Source of the DNA: Haliscomenobacter sp.
GTDB taxonomy: Bacteria > Bacteroidota > Bacteroidia > Chitinophagales > Saprospiraceae
NCBI RefSeq assembly: GCF_016718685.1
Contig: NZ_JADKCX010000092.1
Coordinates: 1 to 41,283, forward strand
Direction of reading: 5' to 3'
DNA: 41,283 bases
Made by a program: the position numbers and the translations under genes. Positions within the stretch are counted from its first letter, which is position 1; each line of letters starts with the position of its first letter. Positions 9,541 through 19,688 of this stretch are shown piece by piece. The notes below the pieces were generated by a model. The model had not been told where the DNA came from. It saw only the letters and a program-made list of their open reading frames with translations, and did no database searches.

Positions 9541-10295
9541 TCACTCCTTCTCCGTCTTCCCCTTCACCCTCCCGTAAGGCAACCAATCCACCGCATCCCG
9601 CCAATCCAGCCACTGCAAGTTGTTGAAGCGTTTTTTGTAGTCATAAAACGAAGGCTCGTGGTGCGCAAATCCGGGGTAATAAAACGTAACCCCCAGTTGT
9701 CGGGCCGCGTAAATCTCCAACAACATGGTATGTACCCCCAAACTATACGCCCCATAGTCGGGATGAAACATGGCGTAGATGCTCGACATCGACTTGGGCG
9801 TATGATCGATGAGGCTGGAAGCGATCAATTTGTCACCGTCGTATACATCGAGGAGCAAGCCACGGGTGGGCAGGCCGTGGGTGGTGGTGATGAAATCAAA
9901 AATGCTATCGGGGCGCATTGCGCTCAAAGCGCTCACGGTGCAGCAAAAAGAGTTCGTGGTGGGGCTTCGCTGGGGCGGCCGCTGACCAGGTTCCAACTGA
10001 AATCTGCGTTTTTGCGCCAGATTTTGGCCTGGCTTTTGGTCAAAGTAAACTCCGCAACAGGGATGCGCAAAGGCAATACCTGCATGGGTTGGCCATTGGA
10101 AGCAATGTCTTCGTGGGTATCGTAAGAGTAGCGGTAAAACACATTGCCAGCGCGGCGCCAGCCATTTTCAAACATCAAATCCAATTCTTCGTCGCCGATT
10201 TGCAACAACCAGGCATGCTGGTGGTGGATCAACTGGCCGTTGAGCTCCAGTTGATTTTCTTCGGAAAAGAGATAAGAATCGGGGTATAAGATCAT
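9541..10295 (-). CDS. Arginyl-tRNA--protein transferase (Ate/Bpt)-like protein, frameshifted
   Basis: Starts at ATG 10295 (MILYPDSYLFSEENQ) and ends at 9541. Recognisable elements are the N-terminal GWRRAGNVFYRY and VLPLRIPVAEFTLTKSQAKI, then WRKNADFSWNL, HELFLLHRERFERNAP, DSIFDFI, SSIYAMFHPDYGAYSLG, HTMLLEIYAARQLGVTFYYPG and YDYKKRFNNLQWLD. These fit the aminoacyl-tRNA-protein transferase family, which adds Arg or Leu to the N-termini of proteins to mark them for ClpS/ClpAP decay. The RxxP-S-SQ-RxxRxN-D block and the Y/F-YxPGF/Y pattern are the strongest signals. Two close one-base shifts around 9905-9960 move the frame through the HELFLL segment and back. About 250 residues after correction, normal for the family. 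Confidence 0.75.
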
Positions 10296-10317
10296 ACAAT
10301 ATCGATGGTTCGTGGTA

Positions 10318-10351
10318 GTGGTAGAGACGCAATACATCGCGTCTCTACCAC
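10318..10351. repeat. Perfect 13-bp palindromic repeat element between two minus-strand genes
   Basis: GTGGTAGAGACGC (10318-10330) and GCGTCTCTACCAC (10339-10351) are exact inverted repeats with an eight-base centre, AATACATC. The core GAGACGC...GCGTCTC resembles small palindromic repeats scattered in many bacterial genomes. It lies just after the epimerase stop and before the transferase start, so it could also act as an RNA hairpin or attenuator. Confidence 0.6.
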
Positions 10352-10403
10352 CACAAATAAACCAATTATTTTGTTCCCCGCGTCATTAATCATGAACGGG
10401 TAC

Positions 10404-11586
10404 TTATTGCGCCGGAAAACGATAAACGGTCCGAGTAGCGTACGTTTGCCCAGGGTTCAGCGTCGTCGTTGGGAACTGGGGCTGATTGGGACTATCGGGG
10501 AAATGCTGGGTTTCCAGGCACAAGGACGAACGGAACACATAGGCTTGTCCGCCTTTACCGACTTGCGCTCCGGTCAAGAAATTTCCGCTGTAAAACTGGA
10601 TCCCTGGCTCTGACGTGAGCACTTCCATTTTGATGCCCGTTTGGGTGCTCTGGACGGTGGCGATCAGGGGCAGTTCTCCAGCAGCAACTTTTTGGGGAAC
10701 CAAGACAAAATTGTGGTCGTAGCCCTTGCCGTATTTGATCTGTGGATGATCTGCATTTACCCGCTCACCAATGGCGGTAGGTTTGCGGAAATCAAAAGGC
10801 GTCCCTTCTACCGAAGCCAGTTCACCCGTAGGGATGAGGGTCGGATCCACGGGGGTGTATTTGGAGGCGTAAATTTGCAACAAGTGGTCGTTGATGCTGG
10901 TATCGCGCTCGCCGTCGAGGTTCCAGTAGTTGTGGTTGGTGAGGTTGAGCACGGTTGGTTTATCGGTTGTGGCGGAATACTGGATTTCCACGCCCCGGTC
11001 GGCGGTCAAAGTATAAGTGACCTTTACCTGCAAATTACCAGGGTAACCTTCCTCCATGTCCTTGGACAAGTAGCTGAATTCAACGCTGCTGTCGTCGATT
11101 TGTTTGGCGTCCCAAACCTTAGTACAAAAACCTTTGGGGCCGCCATGCAAGTGGTTGACACCGTTGTTCGTGGCCAAGGTGTAGCTCTTTCCATTGAGGG
11201 TGAATTTACCTTTCGCGATTCGGTTGCCAAAACGCCCCACGACACAACCGAAATACGACTCCTGTTTGAGGTAGTCATCAATTGCATTGTAGCCCGTCAG
11301 CACATCTACTGGGTTGCCAGCCTTGTCGGGCACCAACATGCCAACCATCCGCGCCCCGTAATTGGTAATGGCCGCTTGGATCGGGCCATTTTTGAGAATG
11401 AACAGTTTGATGGCTTTGCCCTCATGCGTGGTGTTGAATTTTTGTGGGTCAGGGAGGGCATACACTGCGGCGCTTTCGCTTTTTGCTTCATCCATGGTGC
11501 TACTTTTTTCTTTTGGTTTGGACTGGCAACCCAGGGTGATCAACCCGAGCAGGGCTAGGCCAATTAATGTTTTGCTTGCTTTTCAT
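10404..11586 (-). CDS. Aldose 1-epimerase (GalM-like) lipoprotein
   Basis: The mature part reads as a full GalM: NYGARMVGMLVPDK, YFGCVVGRFGNRIAKGKF, NNGVNHLHGGPKGF (catalytic His region), LNLTNHNYWNLDG (second His), YDHNFVL, GIQFYSGNFL and CLETQHFPDSPNQPQFP, which holds the glutamate expected to be the catalytic base. The enzyme interconverts alpha and beta anomers of hexoses such as galactose and glucose. The N-terminus, after restoring one base near 11572, is MKSKKTLIGLALLGLITLGC starting at ATG 11586, a lipoprotein signal with cysteine lipidation site, so it probably acts at the outer membrane or in the periplasm as in other Bacteroidota polysaccharide users. Without correction the frame opens only at 11543. 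About 393 residues. No partner sugar-utilisation genes lie beside it. Confidence 0.88.
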
Positions 11587-11674
11587 TTGCTTGCGATTAT
11601 CGAAGGTTTAAAAGAAACGGCAGGCTTGTGTGATTAAGCCTATTTTAATGGGAAGGTATTGTATTTTTCCGAAC

Positions 11675-11689
11675 GGGGGGGGGGGGGGG
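11675..11689. repeat. Homopolymeric G tract (15 G) in a divergent intergenic region
   Basis: Fifteen consecutive G residues lie between the divergently transcribed epimerase (start 11586) and PLP-decarboxylase (start 11821) genes. Tracts of this length vary by slipped-strand mispairing in some bacteria and are also error-prone in sequencing. No other gene is visible in 11587-11820. Confidence 0.9.
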
Positions 11690-11820
11690 TACGAATTTAT
11701 TTTTACCTGCAAGGCGCAAAGCGCAGACGTACAGGGCACGGCGAGCATTTGAACCCGCAAGGCGAAAAAGAAAGAGACAAAATCACCGCCATCCCGCGGG
11801 GTATTTAATAGTTTTTACCA

Positions 11821-13284
11821 ATGTCTGAAAGAATTTCGATTCCTACCCGTGGCCGCAATAAAGATACCATTCTTGATGAATTGTACAAATTACATTTAAA
11901 TGATGTGCCCTGGAAGAAAGGCCGAGCCTGGAGCATGGTGTATTACGTGGATGACGAGCATCAACGCTTATTGGAGCAAGCCTACAATAGTTTTTTCTCT
12001 GAAAACTACCTCAATCCTTTTGCATTCCAGAGTTTGAAAAAAATGGAATTGGAAGTCATTCAAATGACCGCCAGTTTGTTGAATGGAGATGAAAACGTGA
12101 CCGGAACCATGACTTCGGGCGGAACCGAAAGTATTTTTCTGGCGGTGTACACCTATCGGGAGCGGGCGCGCCAGCTTTTCCCCCACATCAAACAGCCTGA
12201 AATTGTTGCTTCTACCACCATTCATCCTGCTTTTGAAAAGGCCGCACACATCCTGAATATTGTGGTGAAAAAAGCAGCGGTGGACCAAAACTTGTGCGCC
12301 CAGCCGCAGGCATTGGAAATGTTGATCAGTCCAAATACCATCCTGATTGCCGCCTCGGCACCCACCTATCCCCACGGCGTTTTGGATCCGATAGCGGAAA
12401 TTGCCACCTTGGCGCTAGCCAAAAAAATACCCTTTCACGTGGATTGTTGCATTGGTGGTTTTATGCTCCCCTGGGTGGAAAAACTCGGTTATCCCGTAGC
12501 GCCATTTGATTTTCGGGTACCAGGAGTTACTTCTATTTCGGCAGACGCACACAAATTTGGCTATGGCGCCAAGGGGGCTTCGGTATTGCTATACCGCAAC
12601 ATGAATTACCTCAAACACCAGTTTTATGTAGCTACAGATTGGCCGGGTGGGATTTATGCCTCGCCTACTTTACTGGGCTCACGGCCTGGGGGGGCCATTG
12701 CGGCTACCTGGTCGGCGATGCAGGCTTTGGGGCAAGATGGTTATTTGCGCATCGCCGAGGAAATTATGCAGGCGACCTGTCAAATCCGCAAAGCCTTGGA
12801 GGATATCCCGGAAATCATTATTTTGGGCATTCCGGTGATGAACATTATTGCCTATTCAACACGTGACAACCAGCCCGATATTTTTGTGATAGCTGATCAG
12901 TTGGAACAAAAAGGATGGATGTTGGATCGGCAACAATTGCCCAACTCCATTCATTTGACGGTCATGCGTCAAAACATTCCAGTATTTGATCAGTATCTTG
13001 AAGACCTCAAAGCTTCGATTATCTTTGCGAAAGAACACCCTGGAGCGACAGCCAAAGGCAATGCTGCCCTGTACGGATTAATGGCACGCATTCCTTTTCG
13101 GGGGATGGTAGAAAAAAATGTGCGCAAAATTTTTGAAGAGCTGTACGATTTTTCCAAAACAATCCCTCCTCAAGAAGAGGAAACAGCGTCCACTTTGCCC
13201 CCTGCTCCACTTTGGATGGGGCAATTGAATCGGGTATTGACCGCAGTGGCAAGATTGAAGGGATTCTGGAAAAAAAGACGATAA
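11821..13284 (+). CDS. PLP-dependent decarboxylase family enzyme, sphingosine-1-phosphate lyase-like
   Basis: Intact, 487 residues. It has the group II decarboxylase layout: TSGGTES at residues 98-104 binds the PLP phosphate, HVDCCIGG supplies the conserved Asp, and SADAHKFGYGAKG carries the PLP-binding lysine at about K245. The run YxNPFAFQSLKKMELEVIQM and the terminal region fit the sphingosine-1-phosphate lyase/DPL1-like group better than glutamate decarboxylases. That enzyme splits long-chain base phosphates into phosphoethanolamine and a fatty aldehyde. Bacteroidota make sphingolipids, which makes the role plausible, but an amino-acid decarboxylase cannot be excluded. Unlike eukaryotic SPL there is no obvious N-terminal membrane anchor; the C-terminal tail is basic (LKGFWKKRR). 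The giant surface-protein gene starts 39 bases downstream, so the two could share a transcript. Confidence 0.8.
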   Translation: MSERISIPTRGRNKDTILDELYKLHLNDVPWKKGRAWSMVYYVDDEHQRLLEQAYNSFFSENYLNPFAFQSLKKMELEVIQMTASLLNGDENVTGTMTSGGTESIFLAVYTYRERARQLFPHIKQPEIVASTTIHPAFEKAAHILNIVVKKAAVDQNLCAQPQALEMLISPNTILIAASAPTYPHGVLDPIAEIATLALAKKIPFHVDCCIGGFMLPWVEKLGYPVAPFDFRVPGVTSISADAHKFGYGAKGASVLLYRNMNYLKHQFYVATDWPGGIYASPTLLGSRPGGAIAATWSAMQALGQDGYLRIAEEIMQATCQIRKALEDIPEIIILGIPVMNIIAYSTRDNQPDIFVIADQLEQKGWMLDRQQLPNSIHLTVMRQNIPVFDQYLEDLKASIIFAKEHPGATAKGNAALYGLMARIPFRGMVEKNVRKIFEELYDFSKTIPPQEEETASTLPPAPLWMGQLNRVLTAVARLKGFWKKRR

Positions 13285-13322
13285 GTATTACCGATTATAT
13301 GCATTCACCAAAATCCATAAAC

Positions 13323-16300
13323 ATGTTTAGACCCCTATTGTTAGCGATTTTAGTCTTGTTCTTCATTCAGGCCGGGCATGCTGCTGATTATTACTGGGTG
13401 GGTGGTAGCGGCGATTGGTCGGATATCAGCCACTGGGCTACGACCAGCGGCGGCCCCACCAAGCATAACATAGTACCTTCACCCAATGATCGGGTGTTTT
13501 TTGACGCCAACTCCTTTACTGCTCCCGGTCAAACGATCAATGTCAATAACCAGTCGATTTTTTGTCTGGACATGATTTGGGACGGGGTGAGCAACAATCC
13601 AACTATTACAGCTCCAGCAAGCAATGTGCTCAATGTATATGGCTCTTTGCGGCTCAACGCCAATATGACGTTTTCTTTTTTGGGATCGGTCAATTTCTTG
13701 GCCAACACGGCTGGACACACCATCAATATGGCTGGGCACCGTATCCGCGAAACCACCACTTTTGCCGGTTCGGGTGGTGTCTGGACTTTACAAGCGGCAT
13801 TGCAGGTAGATACGACTCTTTTTATCAAAGCGGGATCTTTGAATACGGGCAATCAAAATATCTCTTGTTTGAAGTTGTTTGTAGTCCCGGCTTCGGCAGT
13901 AAACCTGGATTTAGGCAGCAGTCGAATCACCGTTACCGGGCTTTATTATCGGCGCTACGAGTGGTGGGTGCAAGACTCGGCAGTAGTCGAATTTAACCGA
14001 ACCAACCTCACCCTCATCCCGGGTACCTCAGTTTTGGACCTCAGTTCCAATAAGCCATTGGTACGGGCTACGGGTATGGGTAACCTGGCCTTGGGTACTG
14101 TGCTGTATTCCAATACACTGGGCTTTGGGAAATTTGAGGTGAACAATGGCGGTGATGCTAAGTTGACCCGCCTGGAGATGCGCAATGATAGTGAAGTGAA
14201 GGGAACGGCCAGTTTTGATGAATTGATTTTGGGGCCGGGTAAAAGTTTCAAATTTCAGTCAGGCTTTACTTATAAATTGAAAAAACTTGTTGCGAATGGC
14301 TTGTGTATCACACCCATTCAAATTTTCAGTAGTACCTCGGGAACTCAAGTTGTTTTTGAAGCAACAGCGGATTCGATTACAGGTAATTTCCTTTCCCTGA
14401 AAGACGTGCGCGGTACCGGCGGTGCGCAGTTTTTGGCGCGCAACGCTGCTGATTTAGGCAACAATAATGGCTGGACTTTTGTGCCAAAATCAAACAACAA
14501 CCTCTTCTGGGTGGGCGGAAATGGCAACTGGGGCGACCCCCTACATTGGTCTTTTACCAGTGGAGGCCCCGGTGGAGCATGCGTGCCTACGGCAGGAGAC
14601 AATGTCTTTTTCGACGCCAACTCGGGCAATAGCATTGCGGTCAACATCGACGTTGAAAATGCCTACTGCCGAAGCATGACCTGGGCTGGCGCGGTGGGAA
14701 CACCGACCTTGACGGGTAGCAAGGATAAAGGAATACACGTGTTTGGCTCCTTAACCTTCGTCAACAATTTGCGCCAAAATTTCCAGGGTAATTTTTACTT
14801 TGAAGGAGCCAATACCGGAAACATCATCACCTCTGCTGGGCGGATTTTTAACAGGGATGTGTATGTGGAAGGTTCTGGTACCTGGGCTTTGGCTGATAGT
14901 CTTTCGGTCTTTAATACCATTTATTTCAATCAGGGAGATTTCAATACGGCCAACCAGCAGGTTTTTGCGCATAATTTTTTGTCTAGAGAGAGCAGGATAC
15001 GCAAACTTACCTTAGGTGGAAGTTTGTGGACCATGCGCAACCGTGAGCCTCAGAACTACAATGTGCTGGACTGGAACATCAATCCCATCAACCTAAGCCT
15101 AGATGCTGGAAATTCCACCATCGATTTTAGTAACCAATACGGGTACATGACGGCGAATCCAACCGGCCCCGAATTAAAATACAACGTCGTACTTTTTTCA
15201 GGGGGGGTTGGTACATTGAATAATTCTTTTCGCCAGAAACAGGCGTTTGATACCATTAGCTGTGTGAGTACATTCTGGACTATAGGATCCAATTCCTCCA
15301 ATGTGGTGATTATGCGGAATGTCAACTATGCATTCCAAATGAATGCACAAGACACGTTTACCCTCGGAGCGCTCATTGTACCGGATCTTTGTACCGGTAT
15401 GGTTGAACTGCGTTCATCAGCAAATGGAGGCCACGCATTTTTAAAAACCACCCAATCCATTACGGTTCAGCGCGTGATGATTCAAGACATCAATCGGATA
15501 GGGCTGGGTACCGCTACTGCCAACAATACGATTGATTTGGGAAACAACCTCGGTTGGACCATCGTCGAAGCCACCGGGCGTGACCTGTATTGGGTCGGAC
15601 GTGGAGGCAATGGCGATTGGTTTGATCCGGTCAACTGGTCTTTGAGCAGTGGTGGGCCTGGCGGTGAATGTATTCCTACTGCTAAAGACAATGTCTTTTT
15701 TGATGCCAATTCGTTCGATGGCCCTAGCCAAAGAGTAAACAACCCTAGCCGTTTTGCCTATTGCAAAAACATGTCCTGGACGGGAGTGACCAATAACCCC
15801 ATTTTTGGCATGTGGGTGTTGAATGCTTTTGGATCAGTCGATTTACCCAACAAAACCCCAGGCTCTTATCTTTCTGAAATCTCATTTCGGTCTCTGGAAA
15901 AAGATAGAACCATTCTTACCCGGGGATTTGATGCGTTTAATGTCTTTTTCAGAAGTGAAGGTTCTTGGATATTGCAAGATACGCTAAGTGCGTATTACAT
16001 CTCCATACAATCTGGCGAGTTCAACTCGAATGATAAACCAGTGACAACGAATTACTTCTATATGTCCCATTATGGTTTTAATTTTCAAACTTTAAAAATG
16101 GGAAAAAGCCATTGGCGAATCAATGGAAATGGAGATCTAGCAGCTTTCAATTTTAATTTTTATGTTGGGCCAAATGCAAGTGTAGATGCGGGCACTTCAT
16201 TGCTAGAGTTTACCAACACCCTACCTGTATACGTTACTTATGCCGACGTAAAATTCCATAACGTCTTATTCTCCAATGCAGCAGGTACTTCTACCTTGCG

Positions 16301-19300
16301 CAGCCTATACGAGACATTCAATACCAACATCCCCCCTAAGGTGAGCACTTTCAACAAAATAGAAATTCGCAACAATGGAATTATCCTGGGCAAAAACGTA
16401 ATTGACTCTCTAATCTTTACTGCGGGTAAAACCTACACCTTGGATGTAGCTCAGTCTCAAACCGTCAACGAATATTTCCAGGTAATCGGCAACAACTGCA
16501 GTCCCATCGAACTCCGCTCTACAGTTGCTGGCAATAAAGCCGTCGTGAATATGAATGGCGGCGTAGTTTTGGGTGATTTTATCCAAATGCGCGATCAGCG
16601 AGGGGTAGGTTCTACCAAATTTTTTGCCGGTGCGAACAGTACCAACATCAACAACAGCAATGAAAACTGGATTTTTGACTCCCCCGTCGATTATGTCGAT
16701 GAGGGCATCCTGGGAAAAGATGTGGTGTTGTGTAAAAACAATTCCCTGACTCTTGATGCCAATACGTTTAACACCAGCGAAAAATACCTGTGGAGCAATG
16801 GCAGCATCCAGGCTACTTTACCCGTCAACAATGCTGGTACTTATCATGTCGCCGTTACCTATGGCAATGGATGTGTCCTACGGGATACGGTCAGGATTTT
16901 GCCCGCCAACGATTTTACGCCCAATTTGATCAATGATACGACCCTGTGCTCAGGTCAAATCCTGGAACTGGAGGCGGATTTAAAACTGGTAGGCGCAACT
17001 TACCTATGGCAGGATGGTTCTACCAGTACCAGCATCAATGCAACGCAAGCCGGGAAATACAAAGTGATTGTGGAACTATCGGGCTGTACGGCTACTGACT
17101 CTACTACGGTGCGCATCATCAGCCCCGCTGCGATCAATCTGGGGCGGGATACCACCATCTGCGATGGGCAATCCCTAATACTCGATGCTTCAAAAGCGGG
17201 CGGGAGCACTTATTTGTGGAGTGATGGCAGTAATGCTGACACGCTGCAAGTCCGTGCGGCTGGTCTAGTTTGGGTGGAGGTCAACGATGGGCAATGTACC
17301 GCTCGCGATTCCATAGTGATCAGCGTACTTCCTAGTCTGGGCTTGAGCCTGGGAAGGGATACTAGCTTTTGCGAGGCAACCAGTTATAATTTGCGCTCTA
17401 ATCTGGGTAACGCGATATACCGTTGGCAAGATGGAAGCAGCAATGCTACTTTCCGTGCAACGACGGCAGGGGTATATTGGCTAGAAGCGAGCGCCAATGG
17501 CTGTACCGAACGCGACAGCATCAACCTGGTTATCCAGGCTTTGCCGCGTTTTGAATTGGGTGGTGATACCACTTTGTGCGATGGTACGATCTTCAATCTG
17601 ACCGGGCGGGTCAATACGCCGGGCAATGTAACGTATCGTTGGTCGACAGGAAGTACCAACTCCAGTATCAATGTACAATCTAACGGGGTGTTCACATTGA
17701 CCACTACCCTCAATACCTGTACCTTCAGCGATCAACGCCGCTTTACCTTTAACCAGGGGCCTTCATTTGAATTGGGCATCAATCGTGGTTTTGTATTGGT
17801 GAAGCATACACGATGGATGTTGCAAATATTGGAGCGACTTACCGGTGGAATACTGGTGCAACTGCTTCGCGTATTCGAGTTACCCAAACCAACACTTACT
17901 ATGTCGATGTTTCCTTGAATGGCTGTACCAAACGCGATTCGATCCTGGTCTCTTTTGCGCCAACCTTCAGGTATTCATTAGGTCGAGATACAACCCTATG
18001 CGCTGGAGAATCCCTATTGCTTGATGCCAGTCGGGTTAATGCAAGCTATCGTTGGAACAATGGCAATACTACGGCCACCCGTACCTTAACCCAAACCGAA
18101 ACGGTTTGGTCAGACGTGACCGTGGAAGGATGTAAGGTGCGCGACAGCATCAAGGTGCAGTTTATTGATTTACCCAGAGGACTATTGGGCAGAGATACCA
18201 GTTTGTGTGACGGCCAAAGTTTACCTTTACAAGTCAATGTACCGGGTGCGACGATCCGTTGGCAAGACAATTCAAGTGCCAATGTATTTACTGTCACCCA
18301 GGCAGGCTTGTACTCGGTGCGGGCAAGTGCGGGGCGTTGCAGTGTAGCGGATTCCATCCGGGTGGACTACAAACCCATCCCCATTTTTTCACTTGGGCCC
18401 GACACCCTACTTTGTAACAGTGAGGTGTTGAACTTGAATCCAAGTGTTGCTGGAGGTACTTACCGCTGGAATGATGGACAAACTACCATTCCTCGGCAAA
18501 TCAATCAAACCGGTACGTATTCGCTGGCTATCGATCTGAATGGATGTTCGCGTAGCGATACCATAGCCGTTCAGGTGGTCAATTTGCCGCTGCGTTTGTT
18601 GGCCAACGACACGACCTTGTGCGAAGGCCGCACCCTAACCCTGCAATTGCAAGTGCCCAGGGCGAATTATTTGTGGCAAGATGGCTCAACTACTGCCAGT
18701 TTTACGGTCAATGGCGCGGGCATTTATTGGGCGCAGGCGAATGCTGGGCGTTGCCAAATCCGGGATTCGATACAGGTGAGCTACAATCCACTTCCACGCT
18801 TCAATTTGGGGAGGGATACGGTGCTTTGTACCGGTGAAAGTTTGACTTTATTAGCTTTTACGGGAGCTGACCAGGTGATTTGGAATACGGGCTCATCCAC
18901 CAGTTCCAGCATCAATGTGAGCAATGCCGGGATTTATTCAGCCCGAGCGATATTACTCAATTGCAGTTTTACAGATTCCATTAAATTGGATGTAAATGCG
19001 ATCCCTACGGTGACTTTGGGGCCGGATACCTTAGTATGCGACGACAAACCACACCTCTTGCGGGCAAGTGCCAGCACGGGTGCACAACTCCTTTGGCAGG
19101 ACGGAAGTGCGCTGGCAACTTTGAGTACAACTACGCCGGGTACTTATTGGGTCAGGGCCTCGAATGACCGCTGTACCAGTACCGATTCGCTGGAACTGAG
19201 TTTTAGGCAATGTATCGTGTTTAAAGCATTTACACCCAATGCTTTTTCACCCAACGGGAATACGACCAACGATGTTTTTCGGCCTTTCATCAATGAATTT

Positions 19301-19510
19301 GTGCAGGTCAATGGTTATGAGTTGCAGGTTTTTGACCGCTGGGGAGGGCAGGTATTCCGCTCTACGGACATCAACACAGGTTGGGATGGCCTGATTAGGG
19401 GACAGCAGGCCCCACAGGGAGTATACATTTATTGGTTCAAGATTGAATATGTGGATGACAAAGGTGCGGGAAGTGAACTGGTTCGCGGAGAGGTAAGTTT
19501 GATTCGCTAG
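13323..19510 (+). CDS. Giant repeat surface protein with T9SS type B (gliding-motility-associated) C-terminal domain
   Basis: About 2060 residues after correcting one frameshift near 17780-17797. The start at ATG 13323 gives a signal peptide (MFRPLLLAILVLFFIQAGHA, cut before ADYYW); a longer start at 13299 is possible. Next come three modules of roughly 360 residues opening with YWVGGSGDW..HW, FWVGGNGNW..HW and YWVGRGGNGDW..NW, each with DxVFFDANS. Then 12 short Ig/PKD-like repeats of about 70 residues with the pattern LGxDTxLC ... YxWxDGS ... GxYxV ... C..DS. The C-terminal domain (CIVFKAFTPNAFSPNGN ... GYELQVFDRWGGQVFRS ... GWDG ... APQGVYIYWFKIEY) is the CHU_C/gliding-motility-associated type that directs T9SS secretion and surface display. 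The likely role is adhesion or a surface-layer filament; the ligand is unknown. Confidence 0.88.
13383..16680 (+). repeat. Three tandem YWVGG modules in the first giant surface protein
   Basis: Modules begin near 13383, 14499 and 15582. Each starts with an aromatic-W-V-G-G-x-G-x-W motif, then HW/NW, a Ser/Gly/Pro-rich turn with SGG, a DxVFFDANS block and a beta-rich body with CRSMTW or CKNMSW. The second and third also carry P-T-A-x-D-NVFFDANS almost unchanged at DNA level. Confidence 0.85.
16707..19210 (+). repeat. Twelve Ig/PKD-like repeats, about 70 residues each
   Basis: Units start ILGKDVVLC, LINDTTLC, LGRDTTIC, LGRDTSFC, LGGDTTLC, LGINRGF (frame break), LGRDTTLC, LGRDTSLC, LGPDTLLC, LANDTTLC, LGRDTVLC and LGPDTLVC. 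Each has a central YxW and ends near C-x-x-x-D-S. The paired cysteines probably form one disulfide per unit. Confidence 0.85.
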
Positions 19511-19574
19511 GGTAGGCTAAAAATAAATATCCATAAATCTTTTGATTAGTTGATTCTTTTTTCTAACTTATGCT

Positions 19575-19608
19575 ATTGCTTTCCGCCGCAGGCGGGATGT
19601 TAAATTTT
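19575..19608 (+). promoter_or_regulatory. Candidate promoter for the second surface-protein gene, with a GC hairpin in its spacer
   Basis: ATTG (19575-19578), a 22-base spacer and TAAATTTT (19601-19608, 5 of 6 to TAnnTTTG). The spacer holds a small GC hairpin, CCGCC-GCA-GGCGG (19583-19595). The region 19511-19688 contains no gene that I can see. Confidence 0.3.
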
Positions 19609-19688
19609 TAAGACAATCTTTGGGGTTTGGGAAAATAATGTTGGACTCAATAACGACTACTTTTTGGGTCCACCCAAAAACGACAGGC

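Noticed and set aside
10641..11558. 305-codon open frame on the plus strand
   Set aside because: Antisense to the aldose epimerase, which has all catalytic motifs.
13212..13322. Upstream start for the first giant surface protein
   Set aside because: It overlaps the decarboxylase gene and would place the signal peptide internally; ATG 13323 matches the start of the second copy.
16707..19210. Regular repeats considered as a CRISPR array
   Set aside because: Units are about 210 bases, coding and only similar at protein level; there are no short identical repeats with unique spacers.
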